A stretch of 28,737 nucleotides of DNA, from NCBI GenBank assembly GCA_044508265.1, contig JBIQIB010000051.1, positions 1 through 28,737 on the forward strand, written 5' to 3'. Each line of letters begins with the position of its first letter. Within the stretch, counting starts at the first letter, position 1. A program made the translations under genes and the position numbers. The stretch comes from JAEZDP01 sp044508265 (GTDB lineage: Bacteria > Acidobacteriota > Vicinamibacteria > Vicinamibacterales > Vicinamibacteraceae). This document shows positions 14,351 through 21,748 of this stretch, one piece after another. The notes beneath the pieces are model-generated. The model saw nothing but the letters and a program-made list of their open reading frames with translations. It searched no databases and had not been told where the DNA came from.

Positions 14351-17128
14351 TCACCGCACGACGACTGTCGCGGGCAGCGCGAACGTCCCCGGAACCGGCG
14401 CGTTGAGGATGAACCGGCGCGAGTCGGGCAAGACGGCATAGTGATACCGCAGGTCGTACCCGCGGAACCGCAGCTCGAACAGCCGCCGCCGGCTCCGCAC
14501 CACCGGCACGTCGCCGCTGACGTCGAGCGACGCGACCATGAGCTGACGGTCCTTGCCGTGGTAGAACAGCTGCGTCCCGTCCGCGCTCCACAGCGGCTCG
14601 CGGCCGTAATCGCCCGACACACGCGCACGCCAGTCGCTCCCGTCCCGCCGCATCACGTAGACCTGCCGCCCGTCCGCGTCGGGTGACGAGTACGCGATGA
14701 ACCGTCCGTCGGGTGACGGCACGGCCTCGTGGTCGTTGTTGCCCGTCGCGAGGTACTGCTGCGGCGGCCCGCCGTCGAGCGGTCGCATCCACAGGTCCCA
14801 GCCGTTCTCCTGATCGAGCTGCTCGTAGAACAGCATGCCGTCGTCGCGCGACACGGCCGACGGACGCACGGGCACGTCGAACGACAGCACCGGCTCCTCG
14901 GGTGCACTGTGATCGACGATGCGCCGGAACAGCCGTGTCTGCTGGTCGCGCATCGAAAGGAAGTAGAGCGTGCGATCGTCCGGCGACCAGATGGGCGACG
15001 TCTCGTCGGCCGGGTGATGCGTCACCCGCAGGCGCACGCCGCTCGTGAGGTCGTGCACCCAGATGTCGCGCGTGCCCGCCTCCTGATCGATCTGCTCGTA
15101 CGCGAGGCGCGCGCCGTCGTGCGACAGCGCGATGTCCCTGTACTCGCCCGGATCGCCAAGCTCCTGCAGCACGCGGCCGTCCGCGTCGACCAGCTGCAGC
15201 TGACGCGCCTGCTGTGCGCCCGACATGTACGCGAGCGCGCCGCCGGGCGACGCCGCGATGTCGGCAAAGCCGTTGTTGTACGGGTTGACGCGCACGTTGT
15301 CGGCCAGTACCTGCGCCGTCCCCTGCAGCGCCGCGGCGGCCTCGTCGTAGCGCTGGCGCAGCAACTGGCCCAGCCGCGTGAAGTACAGGTACTCACCCGC
15401 CACGAGGACGTTGCTCTCGACGTCGAGCAGCAGCCGATCGTCCTCGGCCGGTCGATCGAGGCGTCCAACATACACCGCACGCTTACCTGTCGTCGCGTCG
15501 ACCGCGGAGTACACGAACCCCTGCCCCGACGGCAGGAACGACGGCCACCAGAGGCGGACGCGCCGTCCGGGCACGTCGCGCCGCACGATCGTCGGCGTGC
15601 CGCCGGCGGCAGGCACCGTGACGAGCTCGCGCCCGAGGTTCGTCGAGTACAGGAGCAGGCCGTTGGGTCCCCAGCTGCCCGTCGACGGCCGGCGCGCCGG
15701 CGCGATCTGCTCGGGTCCGCCGCCGCTCGCGCGCACGCGCCACAACGAGCGTCCGCGGAAGTACGCGACGTACTCGCCGTCCGGCGACCAGAACGGATCG
15801 TGCGCGCCCTGCGTGTCGGGGATCCGCCGCGGCTCCATCCTGTCGAAGCTGCGCAGCCACAGCTGGCCGGCCGACGTGAACGCCAGCATCCGCCCGCCGG
15901 GCGCCATCGCCATGCTCTCGATCTCGTCCGGCGGCAGCGGATAGATCGGGAAGCGGACCTCGACGTTCGCCGGCGCACTGCCAGGCGGGCGTGACCACGC
16001 GCCCAGCATCGAGGCGGCAAGCACGCCGATGGCGGCCACGGCCGCGAGCGACAGGATCGCCGCGGGCCACCAGCGTCGCGGCCCCGATGTGCGGGCCTCC
16101 GTCGCGACCGGCGCGAGAAACGCCGCGAGCGCCATCTCGAGAGCGCCGGCGCTGGCATATCGCCGCGACGGATCGGGATCCATCGCGCGCTCGACGATGT
16201 GGATGAATGCGAGCGGCAGATCGCTGCGCTCGTCCGACAGGCGGCGGATGGCGCCGTCGCGGTGCGCGCGCTTGAGATCGTCGATCGACCGCGCGTCCAC
16301 GGGCAGTCCGCCCGTCACGAGCCGGTACAGCAGGACGCCGACTGCGTACACGTCGCTGCGCACCGATGCCTGGCCGCCCTGCCACAGCTCGGGCGCCATG
16401 TACATCGGCGTGCCGACGCCGTCGTGCACGAAGACGTCGCTGGGCGATTCGTCGGCGAGGCGGCTCGTGCCGAAGTCCATCAGGACAATGCGCCCGTGAC
16501 GATCGCGCATGACGTTCTGCGCCTTCACGTCACGGTGCAGCACGCCCGCCTTGTGAACGGCGGCGAGGGCCGCGCAGACGTCCACGCCGACGAGAGCCGC
16601 CTCGCGCGCGCTGAAGCGGCCGTCCTCCCGGAGCATCCGCTCGAGCGTCCGCCCCTCGATGAGCTCCATCCAGAGGCCTGTCGTCCCGTCGATGCGATCG
16701 GCGCCGTAGATCGTGGCGACGTTCGGGTGCTGGACGCGGGCGAGCTGCCGGGCCTCGGCGATCACGTCGGATGCGAGATCGTCGGGCGCCTCGGCGATGA
16801 CCTTGAGTGCGACCTCGCGCTCGAGTTGCGGATCCCACGCGCGGTAGACGAGGCCGCGGCCGCCACGGCCGATGATGCGCCGCAGGATGAGGCGTCCCCA
16901 TGTGCCGCCGACCGCTTCGGCGAGCAGTTCGGGTGTGGTGATGTGGCCGTCGCTCGGCTCGGGAAGTGTCTCGCGGTGCAGTTGCGCGATGTCGGCGAGC
17001 ACGCGCAGCTGCTCGACGAGCTCACGTGTCGAGGAATCGTTGACCTCGACGCCATTCCAATCGACAGGCCGGCCGTCGGAGATGGCCTCCGACAGGTCGT
17101 CGAGAAACTGTTTCGGATCGCGGATCAT
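14351..17128 (-). CDS. Transmembrane Ser/Thr protein kinase with TolB/WD40-like sensor domain
   Basis: This is a 925-residue protein. The kinase domain (about 80-340) has the glycine loop GRGGRGLV (87-94), K109 in EVALKV, catalytic HRDVKAQN (198-205), DFG (218-220) and APE (245-247). The first glycine-loop position and all catalytic residues are intact, so it should be active. A membrane helix lies at about 353-375. The extracytoplasmic part (about 390-925) has repeated PD40 motifs such as FWSPDGEYVAY, IWSPDDRTLYF and PSPDGRFIAYSS, forming a TolB-like propeller. This receptor-like PknB type is abundant in Acidobacteriota. ATG 17128 is the only sensible start, because the longer open frame upstream runs through the next gene in a non-coding frame. 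No ribosome-binding site is obvious. The ligand and substrates are unknown. Confidence 0.92.
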   Translation of the reverse strand: MIRDPKQFLDDLSEAISDGRPVDWNGVEVNDSSTRELVEQLRVLADIAQLHRETLPEPSDGHITTPELLAEAVGGTWGRLILRRIIGRGGRGLVYRAWDPQLEREVALKVIAEAPDDLASDVIAEARQLARVQHPNVATIYGADRIDGTTGLWMELIEGRTLERMLREDGRFSAREAALVGVDVCAALAAVHKAGVLHRDVKAQNVMRDRHGRIVLMDFGTSRLADESPSDVFVHDGVGTPMYMAPELWQGGQASVRSDVYAVGVLLYRLVTGGLPVDARSIDDLKRAHRDGAIRRLSDERSDLPLAFIHIVERAMDPDPSRRYASAGALEMALAAFLAPVATEARTSGPRRWWPAAILSLAAVAAIGVLAASMLGAWSRPPGSAPANVEVRFPIYPLPPDEIESMAMAPGGRMLAFTSAGQLWLRSFDRMEPRRIPDTQGAHDPFWSPDGEYVAYFRGRSLWRVRASGGGPEQIAPARRPSTGSWGPNGLLLYSTNLGRELVTVPAAGGTPTIVRRDVPGRRVRLWWPSFLPSGQGFVYSAVDATTGKRAVYVGRLDRPAEDDRLLLDVESNVLVAGEYLYFTRLGQLLRQRYDEAAAALQGTAQVLADNVRVNPYNNGFADIAASPGGALAYMSGAQQARQLQLVDADGRVLQELGDPGEYRDIALSHDGARLAYEQIDQEAGTRDIWVHDLTSGVRLRVTHHPADETSPIWSPDDRTLYFLSMRDQQTRLFRRIVDHSAPEEPVLSFDVPVRPSAVSRDDGMLFYEQLDQENGWDLWMRPLDGGPPQQYLATGNNDHEAVPSPDGRFIAYSSPDADGRQVYVMRRDGSDWRARVSGDYGREPLWSADGTQLFYHGKDRQLMVASLDVSGDVPVVRSRRRLFELRFRGYDLRYHYAVLPDSRRFILNAPVPGTFALPATVVVR

Positions 17129-17268
17129 GACGCGGACCCGGACGATTGTCGCACGGTTCAGCCGGCGGCGGGGCGCGCCGTCGCACAGGATCAGGGCGGT
17201 GCGCGTCCGGCGCGGTTGCGACACGTCCGGCAACGCAACGCGCCGCAGCGCGGCATCGCGCGACGAGC

Positions 17269-18339
17269 TTACGGGATGTTGCCGATGACGAGCGGGCCGA
17301 GACGGTTGGCGACGGCGAGTGGCAGCCGCTTCCAGGTCTCGACGGCCAGGTGGAACTTCGCGTTGGTCGGGCCCTGGTCCGGGAGGTCGTCGCGCGTGAG
17401 CAGCGCATACTCCCAGTGCAGCGGGTGCGGCACGGCCTTCCACTGCTTCTTGAAATGGTAGGTGCCCTCGCCCGGCGTCGAGCGACCGAAGTCGAACACC
17501 GGCACGCCGCGAGCGACGCTGTCGCGCAGCATCTGCCAGTAGAGGAGCATGTTGGGGCACAGCGCACGGAAGGCGCGCAACGAGGCGGCCCACGGCACCT
17601 CGCAGCGGCCGGCGTGATCGATCGTGAGACCGGCGGCCAGCGGACGACCGTCCTGGCGCACCACGTGGAGGCGCGTCGCGTCGCCGCTCGCGCGCAGGAC
17701 GGCGTCGAAGAAGCGTCGCGGATAGACAGGCGTGCCGAGGTCGCGCATCGTCTCGGCGAACACCGGGTAGAACTCGTCGAGCAGCTCGGCGCCGCCGGTG
17801 TGCGCCGACAGGCCGCTCTTCTCCGCCTTCCGCACCTGGTTGCGCACCTTGTTGTCGAGCGCCTTCCACTGCTGCGCCTCGTCGGCCTGCAGCGGCAGCC
17901 ACATGGTCACCTTGTGCTGACGCGTCGGCGCGGACGGCAGGTGTCTGTCGATGTGCCGGAGCTCGACGTGCGCCGCGGCACGCTCGCGGGCGAGGTCGGT
18001 GGCGCGCGCCATCAGCGCTGTCGCCACGCTCATCGTCTCCGCCTGGGGAGGCGAGTCGCCGCCGGCGTCAGCCAGCAGCATCCCCCCGTAGTTCACGAAC
18101 GGCAGCGAGCAGAGGAAGCGGCCGAAGAGCCGGCTGCGGAACGCCACGACGGGCAGCACGCCGGCGGTCCGTCCGTCGCGACGTGCGGCGAGGTAGAGCG
18201 GCTCGTGGCCGAAGACGCCGCCGAACACGTCGCGCCAGGCCCAGGAATGGTAGGCGGTCGCTGACGGATGCGCGCGGACGAAGGCGTCCCAGGCGGCGCC
18301 GTCCGTCTCGAGCGCGACGGTGAGAGTGCCGTCCGTCAT
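17269..18339 (-). CDS. FemAB-family PEP-CTERM system-associated protein
   Basis: This 356-residue cytoplasmic protein has a double GNAT-like fold of the FemAB/peptidoglycan-bridge type. Segments such as GHEPLYLAARRDGRTAGVLP, SRLFGRFLCSLPFVNYGG, NKVRNQVRKAEKSGL and FDFGRSTPGEGTYHFKKQW match the subgroup defined as PEP-CTERM/exosortase-associated FemAB proteins. These are found in EPS gene clusters and are thought to transfer an aminoacyl or acyl group to a saccharide or lipid-linked precursor; the actual reaction is not established. ATG 18339 is preferred to an in-frame TTG at 18372, which lies inside repeat element F. The gene follows the nucleotide-sugar dehydrogenase on the same strand, with element F between them. 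Confidence 0.87.
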   Translation of the reverse strand: MTDGTLTVALETDGAAWDAFVRAHPSATAYHSWAWRDVFGGVFGHEPLYLAARRDGRTAGVLPVVAFRSRLFGRFLCSLPFVNYGGMLLADAGGDSPPQAETMSVATALMARATDLARERAAAHVELRHIDRHLPSAPTRQHKVTMWLPLQADEAQQWKALDNKVRNQVRKAEKSGLSAHTGGAELLDEFYPVFAETMRDLGTPVYPRRFFDAVLRASGDATRLHVVRQDGRPLAAGLTIDHAGRCEVPWAASLRAFRALCPNMLLYWQMLRDSVARGVPVFDFGRSTPGEGTYHFKKQWKAVPHPLHWEYALLTRDDLPDQGPTNAKFHLAVETWKRLPLAVANRLGPLVIGNIP

Positions 18340-18359
18340 GCCGCCGCGCGGGAGGGATC

Positions 18360-18427
18360 GCAGAAACGGCAACGCCGGAAAGCCGAGACCTGACCCCGAC
18401 GACGTGGCTGTTTCGAGACCTGACCCC
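18360..18427 (-). repeat. Composite repeat element F (2 x 13-mer + palindrome-like end)
   Basis: On the minus strand GGGGTCAGGTCTC is at 18427-18415 and 18397-18385 (period 30). The degenerate terminal 11-mer GCCGTTTCTGC is at 18370-18360, 27 bp after the start of the last copy, followed by GATCC as in element A. The GGGG end begins 6 nt after the stop of the dehydrogenase gene and on its strand. The other end is 20 nt before the FemAB-type start. Confidence 0.9.
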
Positions 18428-18433
18428 AGCTCA

Positions 18434-19747
18434 TCAGGCGCGTACCACCCGGGTCGGGCCCTCGGGGCGCTCGTGGACGATGTTGCGCGTGTCGATGACG
18501 AGCGGCAGTCCGGCGTACAGCGACGGGTCCTTGAACGCCGCGTGCGCGGTGGACACGACGAGCGCGTCGTAGTCGCGGAACGCCTCGTTGGTGCAGGGCA
18601 CCGACGCCAGGCCGAGGTCGTACTTCCGGCCCGGGCGCGCCTTCGGGAAGAACGGGTCGCAGTAGTCCACGTGCGCGCCCTGCTCCTCGAGCAGCTCCAG
18701 GAGCTCGTACGACGGCGACTCGCGGTCGTCGTCGATGTTCTCCTTGTAGCTCAGGCCGAGCACGAGCACGCGTGAGCCGTTCACGCTCTTCCCGGCCGCG
18801 TTGAGCGCCTCGCCGACCTTGCCCACCACGTACCGCGGCATGCCCGTGTTGATCTCGCCCGCCAGCTCGATGAAGCGCGTCCACATGCCGAACTCCGACG
18901 CCTTCCACGACAGGTAGAACGGGTCGAGCGGGATGCAGTGCCCGCCGAGGCCCGGACCCGGGTAGAAGGGCGTGAAGCCGAACGGCTTGGTCTTGGCCGC
19001 GTCGATCACCTCCCACACGTTGATGCCCATGCGGTCGAACGTCATCTTCAGCTCGTTGACGAGCGCGATGTTGATCGAGCGGTAGACGTTCTCGAGCAGC
19101 TTGCACGACTCGGCGACGCGCGCGGAGGAGACGGCGACGACCTGGTCCACGGCCGCGGCATACAGCGCGACGGCCGCTTCGGTCGAGGGGATGTTGACCC
19201 CACCCACCACCTTGGGAATGGTCTTGGTGTTGTACTTCGCGTTGCCGGGATCCTCGCGCTCGGGCGAGAACGCCAGCAGGAAGTCGTCCGGGCAGCGCAG
19301 ACCGGACGCCTCGAGGCGCGGCAGCACCTCCTCGTCGGTCGTCCCGGGGTAGGTCGTCGACTCGAGCACCACCAGCTGACCGCGCCGGAGCCGCCTGGCG
19401 ATCTCGTCGGACGTGCCGTGGACGTACGAGAGGTCGGGCTCGCGGTGCCGCCCGAGCGGCGTGGGCACGCAGATGAGGATCGCGTCGCACGACGCCAGTT
19501 CGTCGAAGTCGGTGGTCACCGAGAAGCGGCCACTCTTGATGGCCGAGGCGACCCGCTCGGAGCCGATGTGCTTGATGTAGGACTCACCGCGCGCGAGCCG
19601 CTCGACCTTGGCGGGATCGACGTCGAATCCGACGACGCGAAAGCCGGCCTCTTCGAACACGAGGGCCAGCGGCAGGCCGACGTAGCCCTGTCCGATGATG
19701 CCGACGACCGCCGTGCGGTCGGTGATGCGCTGCAAAATGTCACTCAT
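18434..19747 (-). CDS. Nucleotide-sugar dehydrogenase (UDP-GlcNAc/ManNAc 6-dehydrogenase type)
   Basis: This 437-residue NAD-dependent enzyme oxidises C6 of a UDP-sugar to the uronic acid in two steps. The N-terminal Rossmann motif is GQGYVGLPLALVFEEAGF (19-36). The catalytic cysteine is C271 in GGHCIPLDPFYL, and SPEREDPGN (161-169) and the helix with NELKMTFDRMGINVWEVIDAAKTKPFGF are typical of the WbpA/TviB subgroup rather than plain UDP-glucose dehydrogenase. The product would be a precursor for surface polysaccharide. The ATG at 19747 has GGAG about 12 nt upstream. Its neighbourhood with a FemAB-type protein fits EPS production. Confidence 0.92.
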   Translation of the reverse strand: MSDILQRITDRTAVVGIIGQGYVGLPLALVFEEAGFRVVGFDVDPAKVERLARGESYIKHIGSERVASAIKSGRFSVTTDFDELASCDAILICVPTPLGRHREPDLSYVHGTSDEIARRLRRGQLVVLESTTYPGTTDEEVLPRLEASGLRCPDDFLLAFSPEREDPGNAKYNTKTIPKVVGGVNIPSTEAAVALYAAAVDQVVAVSSARVAESCKLLENVYRSINIALVNELKMTFDRMGINVWEVIDAAKTKPFGFTPFYPGPGLGGHCIPLDPFYLSWKASEFGMWTRFIELAGEINTGMPRYVVGKVGEALNAAGKSVNGSRVLVLGLSYKENIDDDRESPSYELLELLEEQGAHVDYCDPFFPKARPGRKYDLGLASVPCTNEAFRDYDALVVSTAHAAFKDPSLYAGLPLVIDTRNIVHERPEGPTRVVRA

Positions 19748-19953
19748 CTGTCAGTGGTCTCCGCGATCGTCCAACGCGACAGGCTAGCAGAACGTCGCGC
19801 GTGATTCCTACCCCGGTCGCGCACGTCCTCTGCTGAATCGGCCCGTCGGCCGAACGCTTCAGGATTCATCCCATCTGCCGGCGGCGGTGATGGCGCTCGG
19901 CGGCAAGCCGGTGGTGGCACGTGGCCGGAACCAGCCTCGTGACGCCGCAGGAA

Positions 19954-20538
19954 TCATCCAAACACCACCGGCAGCATCACGGCCCGCCGCAGCCGTTCGA
20001 GGTAGTCGCCGCGCGGGATCTCGATGGCCCCGAACGTCGCGAGATGCGGCGTCACCCACTGCGTGTCGAGCAGCGCGAACCCCTGGCGCCGCAGCCGCTC
20101 GACCAGATGCACCAGCGCGACCTTGGAGGCGTCGGTCATGGTGTGGAACATCGACTCGCCGAAGAACGCACCGCCCAGGGCCACGCCGTAGAGGCCTCCC
20201 ACCAGCCGGTCCTCGTGCCACGCCTCGACCGAGTGCGCAAAGCCCATCTCGTGCAGGCGCAGGTAGCTGCGCAGGATGGGCGGCGTGATCCAGGTCTCGT
20301 CGCGCATCGCGCACGCCCGCATCACGTCCTCGAAGGCCGTGTCGACCCTGACGTCGAACACGCCCTGGCGCACCGTGCGGCGCAGCCGTGACGACACGCG
20401 GAACGTCTCGAGCGGCAGGATGCCGCGGGGATCCGGCGAGAACCACTCGATGCGGGTGCGGCGCCCCGTGCCCATCGGGAACCAGCCCGAGGCGTAGGCG
20501 CGCAGCAGCAGCTCGGGCTCAATCACGCTTCGACGCAC
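19954..20538 (-). CDS. aat: Leucyl/phenylalanyl-tRNA--protein transferase
   Basis: This 194-residue enzyme transfers Leu or Phe from aminoacyl-tRNA to the N-terminal Lys or Arg of target proteins, marking them for ClpS/ClpAP degradation (N-degron pathway). Family hallmarks are visible: ELLLRAYASGWFPM near the start, WFSPDPRGILPL, TWITPPILRSYLRLHEMGFAHSVE, GGLYGVALGGAFFGESMF and LLDTQWVTPHLATFGA. The length is in the usual range for the short form. GTG 20538 is given as the start, but GTG 20526 would yield M-I-E-P-E-L-L-L, which also resembles the family N-terminus. The spacer 19748-19953 towards the dehydrogenase gene shows only a 6-bp hairpin (19838-19853) and no gene. Confidence 0.95.
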   Translation of the reverse strand: MRRSVIEPELLLRAYASGWFPMGTGRRTRIEWFSPDPRGILPLETFRVSSRLRRTVRQGVFDVRVDTAFEDVMRACAMRDETWITPPILRSYLRLHEMGFAHSVEAWHEDRLVGGLYGVALGGAFFGESMFHTMTDASKVALVHLVERLRRQGFALLDTQWVTPHLATFGAIEIPRGDYLERLRRAVMLPVVFG

Positions 20539-20634
20539 CCCACGACTGACATCCTACCGTCACCGAACCACGTCCTCTGCGTCGATGGCCGCCCGCTGCC
20601 GCGGACGTGGCCGGCATCGCTGCCCGAAGGCACG

Positions 20635-21648
20635 TCATCGCATGACGTCGCTCATCGGGCCGCCGGCATAGCCGGTCAGCTCGACGTATCCGCGGCCGCT
20701 GATGGCCGCCTCCCCTGCCCGGCCCTCCACGGTCACGGCGCCTTCCCAGTACGTGACGTTGGTCGAACGCCTCGTCACGAGTTCCTGTGCGTCCACGCGC
20801 GCCGTCACGCGCAGGTGGACGTCGTTGCCAGGAAGGTTGAGGTCCCATTCCACCGGATACGTCGCACCGCTGACGGGCGACGTCCAGTGACGCCGCGGCG
20901 AGATCGCGAAATCGCCGGCCGCGAGCGCCCGCGTCGCGCCGTCGGCAGCCACCCACGTCCCTGCCGAGTACGGGTCGCGCCCGCCGTCCCGGCGCCGCAG
21001 CTGGAACATCATCAGTTCCCGGCCGTCGTCGAGCTGGAGGGCAAACCAGTCCCAGCCCTGCGTACCCGGCTCGAGCGCGCTCGTGCCGAACTCGTGGTCC
21101 ATCCAGCTGCTGCCCCGCACACTGACGGTGCGGTCGCCGACACGCAGCCGCCCCGTCGTCGGCATCCGCGTGAGCGAGTAGTAGTAGGAGGCGTTGCCGG
21201 GGTCGCTGCCCTTCCGGCTGTAGCCTGCCAGGCCCTGAAGCGCCGCCGGCTTGCCCTCGGCGAGTTCCAGGTCCAGCGCGAAGGCGTCGGTCGCCACGTG
21301 GACGTGATGCATGCCCGTCCCGTCGCGGAACGCCCGCCAGTTCTCGTTCCACACGTCGTACCGGTCCGTGCGCGCGCCCGCCCAGTGGAGCCCGGCCCGG
21401 TTCAGGCGATCGTCGTAGAGGTGCCGGCCGCTCGACGGGTCGGTCACGGCGACGTGCGTCATGTAGAGGTCGCGCACGGCCCAGACGGACGGGTTGGCCG
21501 GCTCGCGCGCCACGCCGTAACGGAAGAACGTCACCTGGTAGCCGTACGGCCGTCCGTCGTCGCCCTCGACGTTGCCGGTGTAGTACCACCACTCGAGACG
21601 GTAGTCGGGATGGGCGGCATGGTCGTCCGGCAGGACGATCGCCCTGCC
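20635..21648 (-). CDS. AttH/CrtC-like lipocalin-domain protein (5' end lost in gap)
   Basis: At least 337 residues are visible; the N-terminus, probably with a signal peptide, is lost in the gap at 21649-21748. The sequence opens with the hallmark HPDYRLEWWYYTGNVE and continues with YGYQVTFFRYGV, VRGSSWMDHEFGTS, GWDWFALQLDDGRELMMFQLR and a C-terminal GYVELTGYAGG. These define the AttH / carotenoid 1,2-hydratase-like double-lipocalin family. In Agrobacterium attH lies with an ABC transporter (attEFG), and the same arrangement occurs here with the permease and ATPase immediately upstream. A lipid or hydrophobic-ligand role is likely. Hydratase activity on carotenoids is not implied because no carotenoid genes are present. 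Confidence 0.88.
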   Translation of the reverse strand, partial: GRAIVLPDDHAAHPDYRLEWWYYTGNVEGDDGRPYGYQVTFFRYGVAREPANPSVWAVRDLYMTHVAVTDPSSGRHLYDDRLNRAGLHWAGARTDRYDVWNENWRAFRDGTGMHHVHVATDAFALDLELAEGKPAALQGLAGYSRKGSDPGNASYYYSLTRMPTTGRLRVGDRTVSVRGSSWMDHEFGTSALEPGTQGWDWFALQLDDGRELMMFQLRRRDGGRDPYSAGTWVAADGATRALAAGDFAISPRRHWTSPVSGATYPVEWDLNLPGNDVHLRVTARVDAQELVTRRSTNVTYWEGAVTVEGRAGEAAISGRGYVELTGYAGGPMSDVMR

Positions 21649-21748
21649 NNNNNNNNNNNNNNNNNNNNNNNNNNNNNNNNNNNNNNNNNNNNNNNNNNNN
21701 NNNNNNNNNNNNNNNNNNNNNNNNNNNNNNNNNNNNNNNNNNNNNNNN
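21649..21748. other. Assembly gap (100 N) between permease and AttH-like genes
   Basis: There are exactly 100 N of placeholder length. The flanks share no sequence. The permease C-terminus, an expected stop, and the start and signal peptide of the AttH-like gene are missing. The two genes happen to be in the same frame through the N run, which is not evidence of a fusion. Confidence 0.95.

Noticed and set aside
17129..17902. Long N-terminal extension of the kinase up to 17902
   Set aside because: It overlaps the FemAB-type gene in another frame, has arginine-rich nonsense composition, and the kinase-family start is at 17128.
18340..18372. TTG start at 18372 for the FemAB-type protein
   Set aside because: The codon lies in repeat element F and adds residues not typical of the family; ATG 18339 fits better.
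5104..18427. GGTCTC inside each 13-mer as a type IIS restriction-site array
   Set aside because: The hexamer is part of a longer invariant 13-mer, and no restriction or methylase gene is nearby; the match to a known site is likely incidental.
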